Origin: Pararge aegeria
Lineage: Eukaryota > Arthropoda > Insecta > Lepidoptera > Nymphalidae
DNA: 64,000 bases
Direction of reading: 5' to 3'
NCBI RefSeq assembly: GCF_905163445.1
Contig: NC_053194.1
Coordinates: 15,356,921-15,420,920 of the forward strand
In this document: piece after piece, positions 11,162 through 21,537 of the stretch
Layout of the letters: the number at the start of each line of letters is the position of its first letter
Numbering within the stretch: the stretch's first letter is position 1
Notes under the pieces: model-generated
What the model was told of the DNA's origin: nothing
Databases searched by the model: none
Seen by the model: only the letters and a program-made list of their open reading frames with translations
Program-made: the position numbers and the translations under genes

Positions 11162-11523
11162 TTTTTTTTTTGTATTCCACTATAAGTTGTCACTATAAGT
11201 CACCTGATGGTAAGTGATGATGCGCCCTAGAATAGTAGCGAGCTAACCTGTTGGGGAGCATGGTAATCATACCCCTAATAGGTTTCTACGCGATCTCACA
11301 TAGGAATTTTCGTAGAAATTTCTACGCGACATCGCAACACTAAATCGCTTAGCGGCACGTCTTTGCCGGTTGGGTGGTAACTAGCCACGGCGAAAGCTTC
11401 CCGCCAAACCAGACCAAAGAAATTACAGAAATTAAAAATTTCCAAATTGCCTGTGCCGGAATTTGAACCTAGGACCTCCTACTTAAATTCACAGCGCTCA
11501 CCGTTGCGCCAGAGAGGTCGTCG
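11162..11523 (-). repeat. SINE-2 copy, near full length
   Basis: Read on the minus strand it starts with a tRNA-like head (gacgacctctctggcgcaac, then a box B-like segment near 11463), followed by the body with 'ggcttggtctggt'-type sequence, 'gtgccgctaagcgattta' and the 3' tail near 11162. It is one of the most complete members of the family in the window. Confidence 0.85.
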
Positions 11524-11539
11524 TGCCTCGGAAAGCAAG

Positions 11540-11767
11540 TTAAGCCATCGGTCTCAGTTATTATTACTAACATCATCATCGTAACCCATTACCGGCCCAC
11601 AATAAGGAATACTGTGTGGCGACGTTAAATCAGAATACAGTTGTCACCATCCCTACTCTGCCCGCGTGGGTTGTACGAGGCGACTAAGGGAATATAACAG
11701 AAAACAGGTAGCGTTCTCTGTGCTACTACTACCACCATCTACTGTAATTAGCAACCAGTCTGCCCAG
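11540..11767 (+). repeat. Unclassified retroelement fragment
   Basis: The segments 'cagaatacagttgtcacca' and 'aggcgactaaggga' are part of a repeat also seen at about 17625-17688 and 61860-61915. The hAT MITE at 11768-11911 interrupts it. Its 3' part, 'cagcagtggactgttatagg', continues at 11912-11985. Confidence 0.55.
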
Positions 11768-11911
11768 CAGTGGCGTGCACTTCATAAATGCACAAAAGCA
11801 CTGCATGCCCTAAAATTGATAGATAACCCGTATAGGAGGAGGATTTTAGCCGTAATATTCAATTTTCCTGCAGTATGCATACCCTGGTAAGGAACCCAAG
11901 GCACGCCACTA
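11768..11911. mobile_element. hAT-type MITE, subfamily A
   Basis: The left end CAGTGGCGTGCA and right end gcacgccacta(c) are inverted repeats of the MITE-A family. The interior has the family segments 'caaaagcactgcat' and 'gtatgcataccctgg'. No 8-bp duplication is preserved here, but it is inserted into the flanking retroelement fragment. Confidence 0.8.
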
Positions 11912-11985
11912 CTTGATTACAGGCAAGCCCTCCCCTTCGGAGAGGCCTTTAGTGCAGCAGTGGACTGTTATAGGCTATTGAAAAC
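11912..11985 (+). repeat. 3' end of an interrupted SINE/LINE copy
   Basis: 'ggagaggcctttagtgcagc' followed by 'agtggactgttataggc' is a recurrent lepidopteran retroelement end, also seen at 16118-16175 (minus) and 17840-17905. It lies directly after the MITE. Confidence 0.55.
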
Positions 11986-12535
11986 CAGTCATGTCTCTTC
12001 TCAGATAGAGGAGGGTTTACGCCTTAGTCTTTAAGCTTTAAGCTAGGAGGCCAAGTATCGAGCTCTTCTGCCTAGATCCAAGCCAGCTTGTAAGATGGTC
12101 TCAACAGTTTCGCTACACAGATTTGTGTCTCAACTATATGCTAACTAAACTGTGTTAATATTGTGCATTGTTTCCGATTGGTATGCAAGGCGTGCGTATT
12201 TTGTGGGGCATTTTCCTTTAAAAGACATAGTTATAAAGAATGCCCCAGTTACTAAGTAGTCATAAAGTGGTTGGCGATTGCAATCACGCATCGATACTTA
12301 TTCGAGGAAGCAATAACTAGACTGGTGTATTAATTCCTAACGATCTCTAACTCGCGTAATGATAGCTTTCGTGTTCATTTACTTATTTATTTAATCGTAT
12401 TAAAAAGTTGTTAAGAATTTTGTATTTACGTAATAAATTATATAATGAAGCAGTGATATCCTAGCTGGGTTACTACAGCAACATTCGAGCCAACACGCAC
12501 CTTAAACTTTTCGGGATTATGCACGTTTAAAGCAG
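11986..12535. other. Unassigned sequence
   Basis: No ORF or repeat family is recognised. Confidence 0.35.
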
Positions 12536-12540
12536 TCAAA

Positions 12541-12622
12541 CATAACTTGTTTCTCCATAATGTTCTTAAAGGCGTTCTAAGTCTACGAGGCCCCAATGGG
12601 CTAAACCCTACTCATTTCGAAA
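12541..12622 (+). repeat. SINE-3 body fragment
   Basis: The segment around 'ctccataatgttcttaaagg' matches the central body of SINE-3. The head and tail are missing. Confidence 0.65.
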
Positions 12623-12840
12623 ACGCATTCCCGTGTGAAGTGGGTCGTTAACTGATCATTTATTTATCTCATTTATTTATTTATCGTTTATTTGAACATT
12701 TTCATTTTAATTTTTTCTACAATTATTTTTTACACATTTTTTTACTTTATACTGTTAAATGTATTGTACTGATTGTGTTCTTTTTATTGTTTCTTTTTTA
12801 CAATTTATTTCAACGTTTTATTATTCTAACTCTTCGTTAT

Positions 12841-13010
12841 AATAATAACGCAATGGGCGACGCGGTTGTTTGCTCAGTTTGATACTGGAGCAGACTGAAA
12901 ATCAGCGCCGAGCGTTGTTGCCAATGCACAGCATAAAGCTTAGTTTGCGGCCATTACGTAAGTCTGGCAGTAGTACTTTCCCGGACGAGATAGCTCTACT
13001 ACTACACCAC
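12841..13010 (+). repeat. Repeat D fragment
   Basis: 'ggcagtagtactttcccgg' followed by an 'acgagatagctctactacta' segment matches the repeat shared with 16592-16775, 51045-51240 and 54381-54506. The class is unknown; it is probably a retroelement 3' region. Confidence 0.6.
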
Positions 13011-13321
13011 GAATGAGAAGAACTTAGCGTTTCGCCATTTTCACCAGAATCAAACAATGCGAAAAGGTTATTACATATTCATATTCGTCATACTTAGCAG
13101 CTAGCATTGTTGAGTGTGCGCAAGCGATCAAAAATCAGAAAGTATGCAGCGATACACTTTCTGCACATATGCTATGCTCCTAGCTCTATGACATCAATTA
13201 GACATAAGCGGAACAAAACTTCCTTGTAAGCTAACCAGGGCAATACGAGGGCGGGATGCGTATACGCAGCGTTAAACCTATACATCTATTTACCTGATAC
13301 TTATGTCATCATTATATGAAT
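13011..13321. other. Unassigned sequence
   Basis: Nothing recognised in about 300 bp between a repeat D fragment and a SINE-1 copy. Confidence 0.35.
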
Positions 13322-13566
13322 TGGCAGCCGATAAGCGCAGTGGACAGCGACCCTGCTTTCTGAGTTCAAGGCTTTGGGTTCGGTTTCCACAACTGCATAA
13401 TGTTTGTTATGAACATGAATGTTTCTCAGTGTCTGGGTGTTTATCTGTGTGTTTATATATATTATTCATAAAAATATTCATCAGTTATCTTAGTGCCCGT
13501 AACACATACTTTGGGTAACGCTCAGAGGGTAGATGGTGATGTGTGTATTGTCGAAGTATTTTTAGG
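13322..13566 (+). repeat. SINE-1 copy
   Basis: It has the head 'gcgcagtggacagcgaccct', a box B degraded to ggttcggtttcc, the body segment 'cagtgtctgggtgttta' and a typical end. It is somewhat more diverged than the copy at 8001. Confidence 0.85.
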
Positions 13567-13582
13567 TATGAATAAATTTACA

Positions 13583-13727
13583 ACACGCAAGATCACTTGC
13601 TTTAACGGTAGAGCAAAACAAGAGTTCTACATAATTCTCTCAAAAGTCTGTGAAGTTCACCAATGCACTTGGCCAGCGTGGTGAACTACGGCCATCTAAG
13701 CCATTCTCATTCTGATACCGCTGTAAG
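13583..13727 (+). repeat. SINE-3 copy, 5'-truncated
   Basis: It contains the SINE-3 body ('atcacttgctttaacggt', 'ttggccagcgtggtgaacta') and the 'cattctcattctgata' part. The tRNA-like head is absent. Confidence 0.7.
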
Positions 13728-13738
13728 TGGTGTACCAG

Positions 13739-13795
13739 TAGTGGCGTGCACAGGGTTTTTGACCAGGGTATGCATAAAGCCAACCCAACCCAAAT
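13739..13795. mobile_element. hAT MITE-A remnant
   Basis: A terminal 'agtggcgtgcac' with 'gaccagggtatgcataaagc' matches one end of MITE-A. The other end is lost. Confidence 0.65.
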
Positions 13796-13804
13796 TATTT
13801 TATA

Positions 13805-14218
13805 CTAGCTGTTGCCCGCGACTTCGTCTGCGTTTGATTTTGTTTTTTGATGTGGCATTCAATTTATTTGTAGTTCTTAAAAAATTTAAAGTATTCAGTA
13901 TCGCTAAGCCTTAAATGAGGGGTTTGCTGCCGTCCGCTGAGGAGTTCTGTCCTCTATCTCCAACCATATTCATCAGATCTACACAAAGGTTGGGCAAAAT
14001 TAAATACATATTATAACCTCTATATTACAAAAATAATTATTTTAATCGGTTATAATTTCTCGGAGTTATGGTGTAAAATCGTCAAACACTTTCATTCCCT
14101 CTCCCAAAGAAACCGAGCTTAATGTCGAGATAAAAAGTTTCATGAGGATCGGTTAAGTAGTTTTCGCGTGAAAGCGTAACAAACAAACTTACATTGACAT
14201 TTATAATATTAGTAGGGA
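13805..14218 (-). mobile_element. Non-autonomous Helitron-like element
   Basis: On the minus strand the copy begins TCCCTACTAATATTATAAA, preceded by A, and ends gtcgcgggcaacagCTAG, followed by T. This fits the Helitron rule of TC...CTRR inserted between A and T. It has no RepHel coding capacity. It is closely related to 50486-50921 on the plus strand and shares its end with 33511-33793. Confidence 0.75.
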
Positions 14219-14253
14219 TAGGGATAGGGAAGTAGGGATAGGGATAGGGATAA
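14210..14253. repeat. GGGATA hexamer array
   Basis: Several GGGATA units, interrupted once by GGGAAGTA, directly abut the 5' end of the Helitron-like copy, whose terminus is itself TCCCTA. The array probably expanded from that terminus. Confidence 0.8.
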
Positions 14254-14254
14254 G

Positions 14255-14345
14255 TCAGCGCTTGATAATAATCATGCCCGTTAGAAAGCAATGAAGAGGT
14301 CTAGGTTTGACCAATCTTGCCTTGAAGGTAGAGCTTCGTGAGTCT
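14255..14345 (-). repeat. Duplicated piece of LINE-4 3' region
   Basis: About 55 bp here ('aatcatgcccgttagaaa', then 'gaggtctaggtttgacc') repeat the segment at 14510-14565 in the same orientation. It is probably the 3' end of a second copy or a local duplication. Confidence 0.55.
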
Positions 14346-14502
14346 TTGCTTTTAATCGCTCTCTCCTATGAGAGAGTTAGCCAGTGCCCAGCTGTGGGAA
14401 GTTAACAAGTTGATGTTGATGATCAGATTCGAAACTTGTCCTGTTCTCTTGCTGTAAGACCTGTCTACAAAGGTAGCCTTTTTTATTTATGATAGGCCAG
14501 CA

Positions 14503-14745
14503 CTTGACGACAATCATGCCCGTAAGAAACAACGATGAGGTATAGGTTGGATCACGCTTGCCTAGAAAAAGCCTGTTCACTCTTACCTTGAAGGTACTCA
14601 AATTATACGTGGCAGGAAACACAGTTGCCGGGAGGGCATTCCACACCTTAGCGGTACGTATCAGAAACGTGGATAAAAAACGTTTCGTGCGTGTTGATAG
14701 AATATAAACCACATGGATGCCACCGCTCACGATGCCTCGCTGTTC
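14503..14745 (-). pseudogene. LINE-4 fragment: reverse transcriptase ORF C-terminus
   Basis: The minus-strand frame reads STRTKRFLSTFLIRTAKVWN and then ALPATVFPATYNLSTF, matching the LINE-4 tail at 5706-5983 and ending near LGKRDP. The copy is 5'-truncated with no other coding part. Confidence 0.75.
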
Positions 14746-14774
14746 TGTGGTATAAAGGGGAAAGCGGAACGAGA

Positions 14775-14905
14775 TTGTGAAGTTGCTGTAAGAGATTGCT
14801 TACAGCAATAAGGCCGCCTTTGCATGTCTGCTATGCGTTTTACTATAAACTTCTTATCCTCTCCTTTATGTTATTCGTGCAATAAAGTGTTTCTTCTTTT
14901 TCTAG
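14775..14905 (+). repeat. LINE-H 3' end with 10-bp hairpin
   Basis: A perfect stem ttgctgtaag (14783-14792) pairs with 14799-14808, followed by 'aataaggccgcc', a pyrimidine-rich stretch and 'caataaagtg'. The layout equals the other LINE-H ends although the stem sequence differs. Confidence 0.7.
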
Positions 14906-16117
14906 TCATCATAACTAGTTTCAAATTTGATGTCAATTTAAAAAAAGAGAGTCTCCTTAATTGGTTTAATAAATCTTAGATTAATCCAATCCGGTATCTC
15001 AAGCCCATAATAGAAAAGTAGTGTAAAAAAATCAGTATGTCTTCCCATTACGGGATGTGCGTTTCCGACCGACAAGCAACGTGTTCTGCGTGTATTGGTT
15101 ACCAGTTAATTTATCGATTAATCCGGTCAATATCGACGGATTTATAGTTACTTAATAGCCCTTCGCAGTGGGTTAATCGGTTAAAATTTATGGAAAGCAG
15201 CGAATATAAATAAACTGTTATTATTCAAAAGCGTCGTTTATACTCCCAGTAACGTTTTTAAATTTGAAATATTGTACGAAGCTTCCGTGTCTGAAGGTAC
15301 CTACTGCTGACCCCCCACTGCGGTACCGGGGATTGGATTACCATATTCCTAAGTAGTAGCTGTATATAAAGTAAAATAAGCCTTACAATACAATCTAGTC
15401 TAGGTTTTTGTAGTGATTCTACCACATTTTTATCATGGACCACTTGACCTTGATATTTTATTATTATTCGTCATTTTGTTATTATATTCTCATTCACAAT
15501 ACCTTTTCTTTTCATTATATGGAGTTACTATATATATAACTGTAAATTATTATATATTTTCATATGCTGTGTTTACTTTTAAGAAAACATTACACTTAAA
15601 TAGAATAGTTAAAATTTTAAAAACTATTGTATTGTTTTGTAAGTGTTTGTAAGTAAACCTAATAAATAAAATAAATAAAATCGCCGGTTTGTAAGATAGT
15701 TTCTACGTGGAAGAAGCCAGCAAAAAAATTCGGCGTCTCACCATATGATTAAATTTTATCCCTTGCCATATAATCTTTATAAATAGTGGGATTTTGTTAC
15801 AATGGTACTATACTACCCTCATATTTTTGTTGACTTTTACGGATAGCTGGAGTGCCCATTAAAGGATTATTTTTATCGTATTAAGTTTTTTCTTTTTTTG
15901 TTATCTTCTTATCATTTAATAAATAGCCTGTAAGTTTTCATGTCAGTGAATATGTTTCTTATGAAAACAATAAATTTCTTAAACCGCAAATATAAAAGAG
16001 GTCCGCACTACTAGTATGAAAGCGCAAGACGTCATAATATTTGAGTTTCCCTTAATATCTGACTCCATGGATATTGGTTTGCGATGGGTATCTTTATATG
16101 AGAAATTCATCAATAAC
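14906..16117. other. About 1.2 kb without recognised genes
   Basis: AT-rich sequence with no convincing coding frame. An 'aataaataaaataaataaa' tail near 15660-15680 suggests an unrecognised LINE or SINE 3' end. Confidence 0.4.
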
Positions 16118-16175
16118 CTATAGTCAGTCCACTGCCTTGAGGCCTCTCCGGGAGGGTTTGCCCAAAATCAACAGG
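16118..16175 (-). repeat. Retroelement 3' end fragment
   Basis: On the minus strand, 'ggaggcctcaaggcagtgga' followed by 'ctgactataggtta' corresponds to the end seen at 11912-11985. Confidence 0.5.
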
Positions 16176-16326
16176 CTGGGCTGTCAGATTGGGATCGCAG
16201 AAGAATGCTGTAAATCCCCTTTACGAGACCCACGTTCAGAGTTTTAATAACTATTTTTTTTTGTAGTAATAATTGAAAGACCAAGCAGGTGGCCCACCTA
16301 TTGCATACTAACTGGAAAACCTTTAA

Positions 16327-16591
16327 ATAAATAAATAAATAAATATACTACGACAATACACACATCGCCACCTAGCCCTAAAGTAAGCGTAGCTTGTGTT
16401 ATGGGTACTAAGATGACTGATGAATATTTTTATGAATTATAGTTACATAAATACTTAGAAAATACATACAAACACCCAGACACTGAAAAACACTTACGCT
16501 CATCACACAAACATTTTCCAGTTGTGGGAATCGAACCCACGGCCTTGGACTCAGAAAGCAGGGTCGCTGCCCACTGCGCCAGTCGGCCGTC
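16327..16591 (-). repeat. SINE-1 copy, near full length
   Basis: Minus-strand copy with the head gacggccgactggcgcag at 16591, box B ggttcgattcc and the usual body. Its tail is an aaataaat array. It lies next to repeat D at 16592. Confidence 0.88.
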
Positions 16592-16775
16592 AAATAAACA
16601 GAGCAATACTCGCAGGGCGTGTAAGGAACACAAAGTGTAGTGTTGCTTGTAATTCCACCAACAACGCCCTTCAGACCGGAACACAGCATTGCAACATGCT
16701 ACTTAGCGGCGAAAAATGGCGGTAGTACTTCCCCGGTGAGTTCTGTCACAAAAAGCTCTTCTGCTTAAAATTCTG
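16592..16775 (+). repeat. Repeat D copy
   Basis: It contains 'cgcccttcagaccggaacac', then 'ggcggtagtacttccccgg' and 'ctgtcacaaaaagctc', shared with 51045-51240. The class is unknown. Confidence 0.65.
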
Positions 16776-16827
16776 TAACTCTGATATTCTGATCTACCGT
16801 CACCTCACGGCACTACATAGGTTTATG

Positions 16828-17028
16828 CAGTTGCGTGCATAGAGGGTATGCACAGGGTATGCAGATAATACCAAATGAAGAAAATCTCCCGTACGAGTTA
16901 TAAAAACTTAACGGTAGGCTTTTTATAACTTCGAATGCGTACCCCTAAATTTCTCTAACTCTTACTGGAGATTTTCTCCATTTTATATCCTCTGCATACC
17001 CTGTGCATACCCTCTATGCACGCCACTG
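16828..17028. mobile_element. hAT-type MITE, subfamily B (palindromic)
   Basis: The ends are CAGTTGCGTGCATAGAGGGT and its near-perfect inverse, and the two halves are complementary over about 90 bp each. Flanks GGTTTATG and GGTCTATG form an 8-bp target duplication with one mismatch, as expected for hAT. There is no ORF. Confidence 0.9.
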
Positions 17029-17044
17029 GGTCTATGGCACATTC

Positions 17045-17125
17045 ATTTCAAGCTTTTGTATGCCTGGAAGACATCGCTAGACAGCAATAAGTCCACCAAA
17101 TTGTACCTTCTTCTTTACTTCTCGT
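17045..17125 (+). repeat. LINE-H 3' end fragment
   Basis: 'tgcctggaagacatcgctag' followed by 'acagcaataagtccacc' matches the hairpin region of LINE-H 3' UTRs. Confidence 0.65.
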
Positions 17126-17624
17126 ATTTACATTTTTGTGTTGCTTCTCTGTGGTTAACAATAGAAGCTTGTTCATTCATACCATGTTTCACCACAGATA
17201 AATATCTATTTATGTGTAGAGTACCTATTCTAGGGTTGTTCTGTGGAAAGATCGTCATCACATGGACGTTATTCGTCCAGAATATACAAGCAGGGTCAAG
17301 ACCCTAGGCTCCTCACATGGTAATATGGGCATTAATGATTCCCAACACACCATGCGAACTTTACTGCGTGAGGAAATTCTAATTTTAGTAGCTTGCGCAC
17401 AGAATTTATTTTTTGCGCGGGAGTCTTATTTTTACCTCTATTAATGTAATTTATACACTTTTCTACGGTGAGGTTTGGCATCTAATTAATTATGTTAACC
17501 TCTTTGGCCAGATTTTATTATTTGTTGTCCTTAGGGTTCGATTTTCAAGTCGGATAAAATTATTATTGATAAAGCGTTGTAGAACAAATATGAATACCGA
17601 AACCAATGTGCCGTTTGATGAATT
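17126..17624. other. Unassigned sequence
   Basis: No repeat family is recognised. Frames of 60-110 codons here show no known motif and I do not treat them as genes. Confidence 0.35.
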
Positions 17625-17688
17625 GCAGATCAGAATACAGTTGTCACCAACCCTCTCATTACCGGCTGCCCAACGTGGTGTCTATAAT

Positions 17689-17831
17689 CAGTGGCTTGCG
17701 CTGGGTTTCTTGCCAGGGTATGCATTAAGCAGGATAATTTCATAAAACGACAAAAATTCTTTAGTGTACGAGTTATATATAAATTTTAGGGTAGGCAGTG
17801 CTTTTGTACATGTATGAAGTGCACGCCACTG
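17689..17831. mobile_element. hAT-type MITE, subfamily A
   Basis: The element runs from CAGTGGCTTGCG to gcacgccactg and is flanked by TCTATAAT and TCTATGAT, an 8-bp duplication with one mismatch. The interior matches the inverse of the copy at 30028-30171. Confidence 0.88.
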
Positions 17832-17839
17832 TCTATGAT

Positions 17840-17905
17840 CAAACCCTCGCGTTGGAAGATCCCCGTTAAGTCAAGCAGTGGACTGTTATAGGCTATTAAT
17901 GATTA
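17840..17905 (+). repeat. Retroelement 3' end fragment
   Basis: 'cagtggactgttataggct' matches 11912-11985, followed by a short AT tail. Confidence 0.5.
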
Positions 17906-18460
17906 TGATTAAAATACGCTAGAAATTTCTTGGCAGGGGTCGTCAAACTAAAAACAAGAATTATTGTCTTACAAACTGTAAATTGAAGATTACGGCCGAG
18001 TTTAATTAAAAAATAGTTTATTATAGCAAGCGTTTCGCCAATGTTAATTATTTAGGAGTCAACAATGGCCGTATAGTTTATAGTTCCGACCGTGCGACCG
18101 CCACGGTTTCGCACGCCTGCGATTATGTCGCGCCAACTGCCAACTGTTTAGAATCGACACACTTATACTTACTCCATTTTTGATGACCTCCCAGCACGGC
18201 AATTATATCCCTATAGTATATAATTATAGATAAATTTAAAATATAAAGAAACCCGAATTTCAATATCTTGTACAATATTCCCTTCGATTTGATAGCCATA
18301 AAGAGAGAGCTGTGAAAAAAAATGTAATTCGTCATTTTGTGGTAGTGGCCATCTTGGATTTGAAATTTGTCACAGAGTTTACACACTACCTATTCTCTTA
18401 TCATAGGAAGACACAGACACAGACACGTCAAACTTATAACCAAATTCAAGGTTAAAAACC
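17906..18460. other. Unassigned sequence
   Basis: No feature is recognised. 18060-18120 is GC-rich with several CpGs, but no frame looks coding. Confidence 0.35.
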
Positions 18461-18688
18461 CCTGGTCTGGTCTGGTGGGAGGCTTGGGCTGAGGCTAGTT
18501 ACCACCGTACCGACAAATACGTGCCGTTAAGCAATTAAGTGTTCCGTCGCTATGTCGCGTAGAAACCGATTAGGGGAATGACTGCCATACTCCCTCACAA
18601 ATTAGCCCGCTACCATCTTAGACTGCATCATCACTTACCACCAGTTGAATTTGCAGTCAAGGGCTGACTTGTATTGAAATAAAAAACG
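18461..18688 (+). repeat. SINE-2 copy, 5'-truncated
   Basis: It starts in 'ctggtctggtctggtgggag' and continues through 'cgtgccgttaagcaattaag', 'cgctatgtcgcgtagaaacc' and the 3' tail. The tRNA-like head is missing. Confidence 0.8.
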
Positions 18689-19181
18689 GTCTGTACTATG
18701 GTCAAAACTTAATGCTACCTACTTTACTCTCAGGTAAAGTATTTGTGTGTTTATACGCAAGTTCTCTATTTGTCCTTCCCACGTACCCTTTCTCATTTAC
18801 ATAACACTGTTATAAGACCGTCCGTCACACACTGGTATATCTTGATGTGCTACGTTATTCTACTGTGGTATATTATAACTTTATTGTTCTGAATAGAAGC
18901 CACTGTAAAGTTGTTAACCGACTAAAAATTAAGTATTCTTTGATCGGCTTTTTGTATTTAAGATTTGTTTCACTACAGATTTTAATTGCCATAATTTGCC
19001 CTCGAATTCCAAAGGTCATCAAACCATTTGAATCATCCCGAGCATATGACTATATGAAACTTTTATCGTATGAAAGGTTATACTCTCGCAGCGATGCTTT
19101 TTCTACGGAATCAGGATGTGATTAGGAAATTTCTTGGAAACGGAGAGAAATCCTCAAAATTTATGACCACGTATTTGTTCA
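18689..19181. other. Unassigned sequence
   Basis: AT-rich. A 92-codon frame at 18847-19125 has no recognised motif. Confidence 0.35.
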
Positions 19182-19620
19182 CCATCAGCATCATATCAAC
19201 CGATAGACGTCCACTGCTGGACATAGGTCATTGATGAGGAGTTACAAATTCCACGGTTTTGTGCCGCTTGAATCCAGCGGCTACCTGCGACGCGCCTAAT
19301 GTCGTCCGTCCACCTGGTAGGGGGTCGACCGACGCTGCGTTTTGAGACCCCAACGTCCATCCCTCCTCCGAACTATGTGCACCGCCCATTGTCACTTCAG
19401 CTTCGCGACTCGTTGATCTAAGTCGGTAACTCCGGTTCTTCTACGGATCTCCACATTTCTGATTTTATCATTTAGAGGTACTCCGAGCATAGCTCTATCC
19501 ATCGCCCGCTGAGTGACTCTGAGCCTTTTATGAGGCCCATAGTTAGCGACCATGTTTCGGAGCCATAGGTCATCACGAGCAACACACACTGTTCGAAGAC
19601 TTTGGTCGTCAGGCACTAAG
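19182..19620 (-). pseudogene. RTE-type LINE 3' end
   Basis: On the minus strand the frame reads DQSLRTVCVARDDLWLRN and RLRVTQRAMDRAMLGVPLND, then RNVEIRRRTGVTDLDQRVAK and LK, where it is interrupted. Further on, blocks corresponding to the RW.DDIR.VAGSRW part follow, and the copy ends near 'ggttgatatgatgctgatgg'. It is the longest RTE tail in the window apart from the interrupted copy around LINE-2. Confidence 0.85.
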
Positions 19621-20169
19621 GGGTTTTTGACGAAAAGATGTCACCTACTCTATCAAATGAAATAAAAGCTAATAACGCAACTGATGTTTGAGTCTAAGAA
19701 GCGATTCAAGTCATACATTTTTCATAAGCTGTATGTTCTGTATGTAAAGTATTGTCAGGCTGCAGGTTGTCCCAGTAAACTTAAGTTTACCCAATAAGCC
19801 CTCTATTCAGTACTGGATTTGAATCTAGACTCCTCAGATTCGCGATTAGGCATAATTGAACATTCTTAGTGCAAAGAAAAGCAAAGAATTGAAAAAAAAA
19901 TCGACATTTGATGGTTTGATTTTTGATTATATTCTAAACGCCATTCGATTATGGTATGTTAGATATGCATCGTAATAAAAGTTATCACGAATCACTCAGT
20001 AATGCCGTCCGTATAGTTTCCATTAGGTAAACGTGACGGGAATGGATCGTCACCTTGATACACGCACGCACACGCAATGTTACTTGCGTTACTATTATTT
20101 ATATATAGTTTTATAATATATAGGTGTATATATGCGTGTATATATTTATAAATATAGTCGTCTTGAGCT
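19621..20169. other. Unassigned sequence
   Basis: No gene is recognised. A cluster of cacgcacgcacacgca sits near 20060 and AT dinucleotide-rich sequence follows. Confidence 0.35.
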
Positions 20170-20310
20170 GTGTTTTACGCTATCGGTTGCCTGGAAGAGA
20201 TCGCTATGTAGCGATAAGACCGCCTAATTGTATATATCGTGTTAACTAGGTTTTTATAATTTTTCCTTTGTTTTTATGTAATGTACAATAATATTGTATT
20301 CATTCATTTA
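20170..20310 (+). repeat. LINE-H 3' end with conserved hairpin
   Basis: 'ggttgcctggaagagatcgc' runs into the stem atcgcta/tagcgat at 20200-20215, then 'aagaccgcc', a T-rich region, 'tgtacaata' and an attcattcattt tail. This is a reference copy for the family. Confidence 0.78.
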
Positions 20311-20355
20311 ATCTCAGTAAGAAACTTAAGGAATTCCTTGGATTATTATTATATG

Positions 20356-20405
20356 CTTCAACTGTGAAGGATAAAATTCGTGAGGAACTCTGCAAGTTGA
20401 CAGAG
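20356..20405 (+). repeat. SINE-3 fragment
   Basis: 'gcttcaactgtgaaggataa' and 'cgtgaggaactctgcaag' match the SINE-3 body. Only about 50 bp are recognised. Confidence 0.5.
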
Positions 20406-21394
20406 TTTCCTATGTCGTCTCTATGACTAACCATGCCTAAATTCTACCATGGTACAAGAGAACCGTCCCTGTAGTAAGACGATACTGAGTTTATAATTTA
20501 ATTTAAGTTTCATATTTTAAGTAAAAACTAAAAACCAATGATATACTCACCTTAGTTTATTGAGTTTAGAATAACTTTCCTAACATTAAATATTTCACTA
20601 GTTTGCTTAAGTTAGATATATTTTTTTTACGATTTTTCTAATAAAGTAATGAGTCAGTCAGTCAAATGTAAGGAGTCACATTTTTTTTTTTTTTTTTAGA
20701 CTAAACATTCAATGTATGAGTGCAAGTGACCATTGGTAAACCAAATAAATATCTAAATAAATGTATAAGGATGAGACAAGAGTGACTTAAGTTCAGAAGA
20801 GTGACAGGTATACGAGAAAATGAACAGCGTTACAGGTACAAAACCCTTTTAACTGCTAGTAACTTTGGTCAATACGTCTTATAAGGATTACATTTCTGAT
20901 TAGATAACTCACTATTTAATGTCTTGTTCTTATTCCTGAAACGATGAATGAAATGTGAAAGTGATAAAAAAATATATGTACCTATCCCTTCTCATTTGGG
21001 AGGTGTTATTCACGGTATCGAAGCCTAATACATACCTAATTTGTATTCAAGGTGCGTTGGATATACCTAAAATTACAAGAAGCGCTGTTATAAACAAGGA
21101 TTCGATGAACTTTGTCGGGTTATTGCTTCTACGAATTCATGTACTTCATTCCGATGACAGCCGTACTGTAAAAAGGTTATCGATGGATCGATCATTGAAA
21201 GATAGCTTAATTTTTTTTTAAAACCACAGTTTCCCTGACCGATTTCGGCCACAGTGGTCAAACTACAGAGAGATTTTCCAACTGCGCGGAAGATATTATA
21301 GGTCACGAGTGTGGGTGCAAAAACGGGTGCACTCTAAGTTCCCTTACAATATTCCGATAAGATGGCAGCTCCGAGACGAACAAGGCACTGGGGT
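20406..21394. other. About 1 kb without recognised genes
   Basis: AT-rich; a 16-T run lies near 20682-20697. No coding frame or repeat family is recognised. Confidence 0.35.
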
Positions 21395-21537
21395 CAATGG
21401 CGTGCAATGGGTTTCTTACCAGGGTATGCATACAGCAGGAAAATTGCATAAAACTGCAAAATTCCTCCTCTTGTACCAGTTTTATATAGATTTTAGGGTA
21501 GGCAGTGCTTTTGTGATGTATGAAGTGCACGCCACTG
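21395..21537. mobile_element. hAT-type MITE, subfamily A
   Basis: Ends CAATGGCGTGCA (one change from the consensus) and gcacgccactg; flanks ACTGGGGT and ACTAGGGT give an 8-bp duplication with one mismatch. The interior matches 17689-17831. Confidence 0.88.

Noticed and set aside
14210..14253. Telomeric repeat array
   Set aside because: The units are GGGATA/GGGAAGTA, not the insect TTAGG, the array is about 44 bp and it starts from a transposon end.
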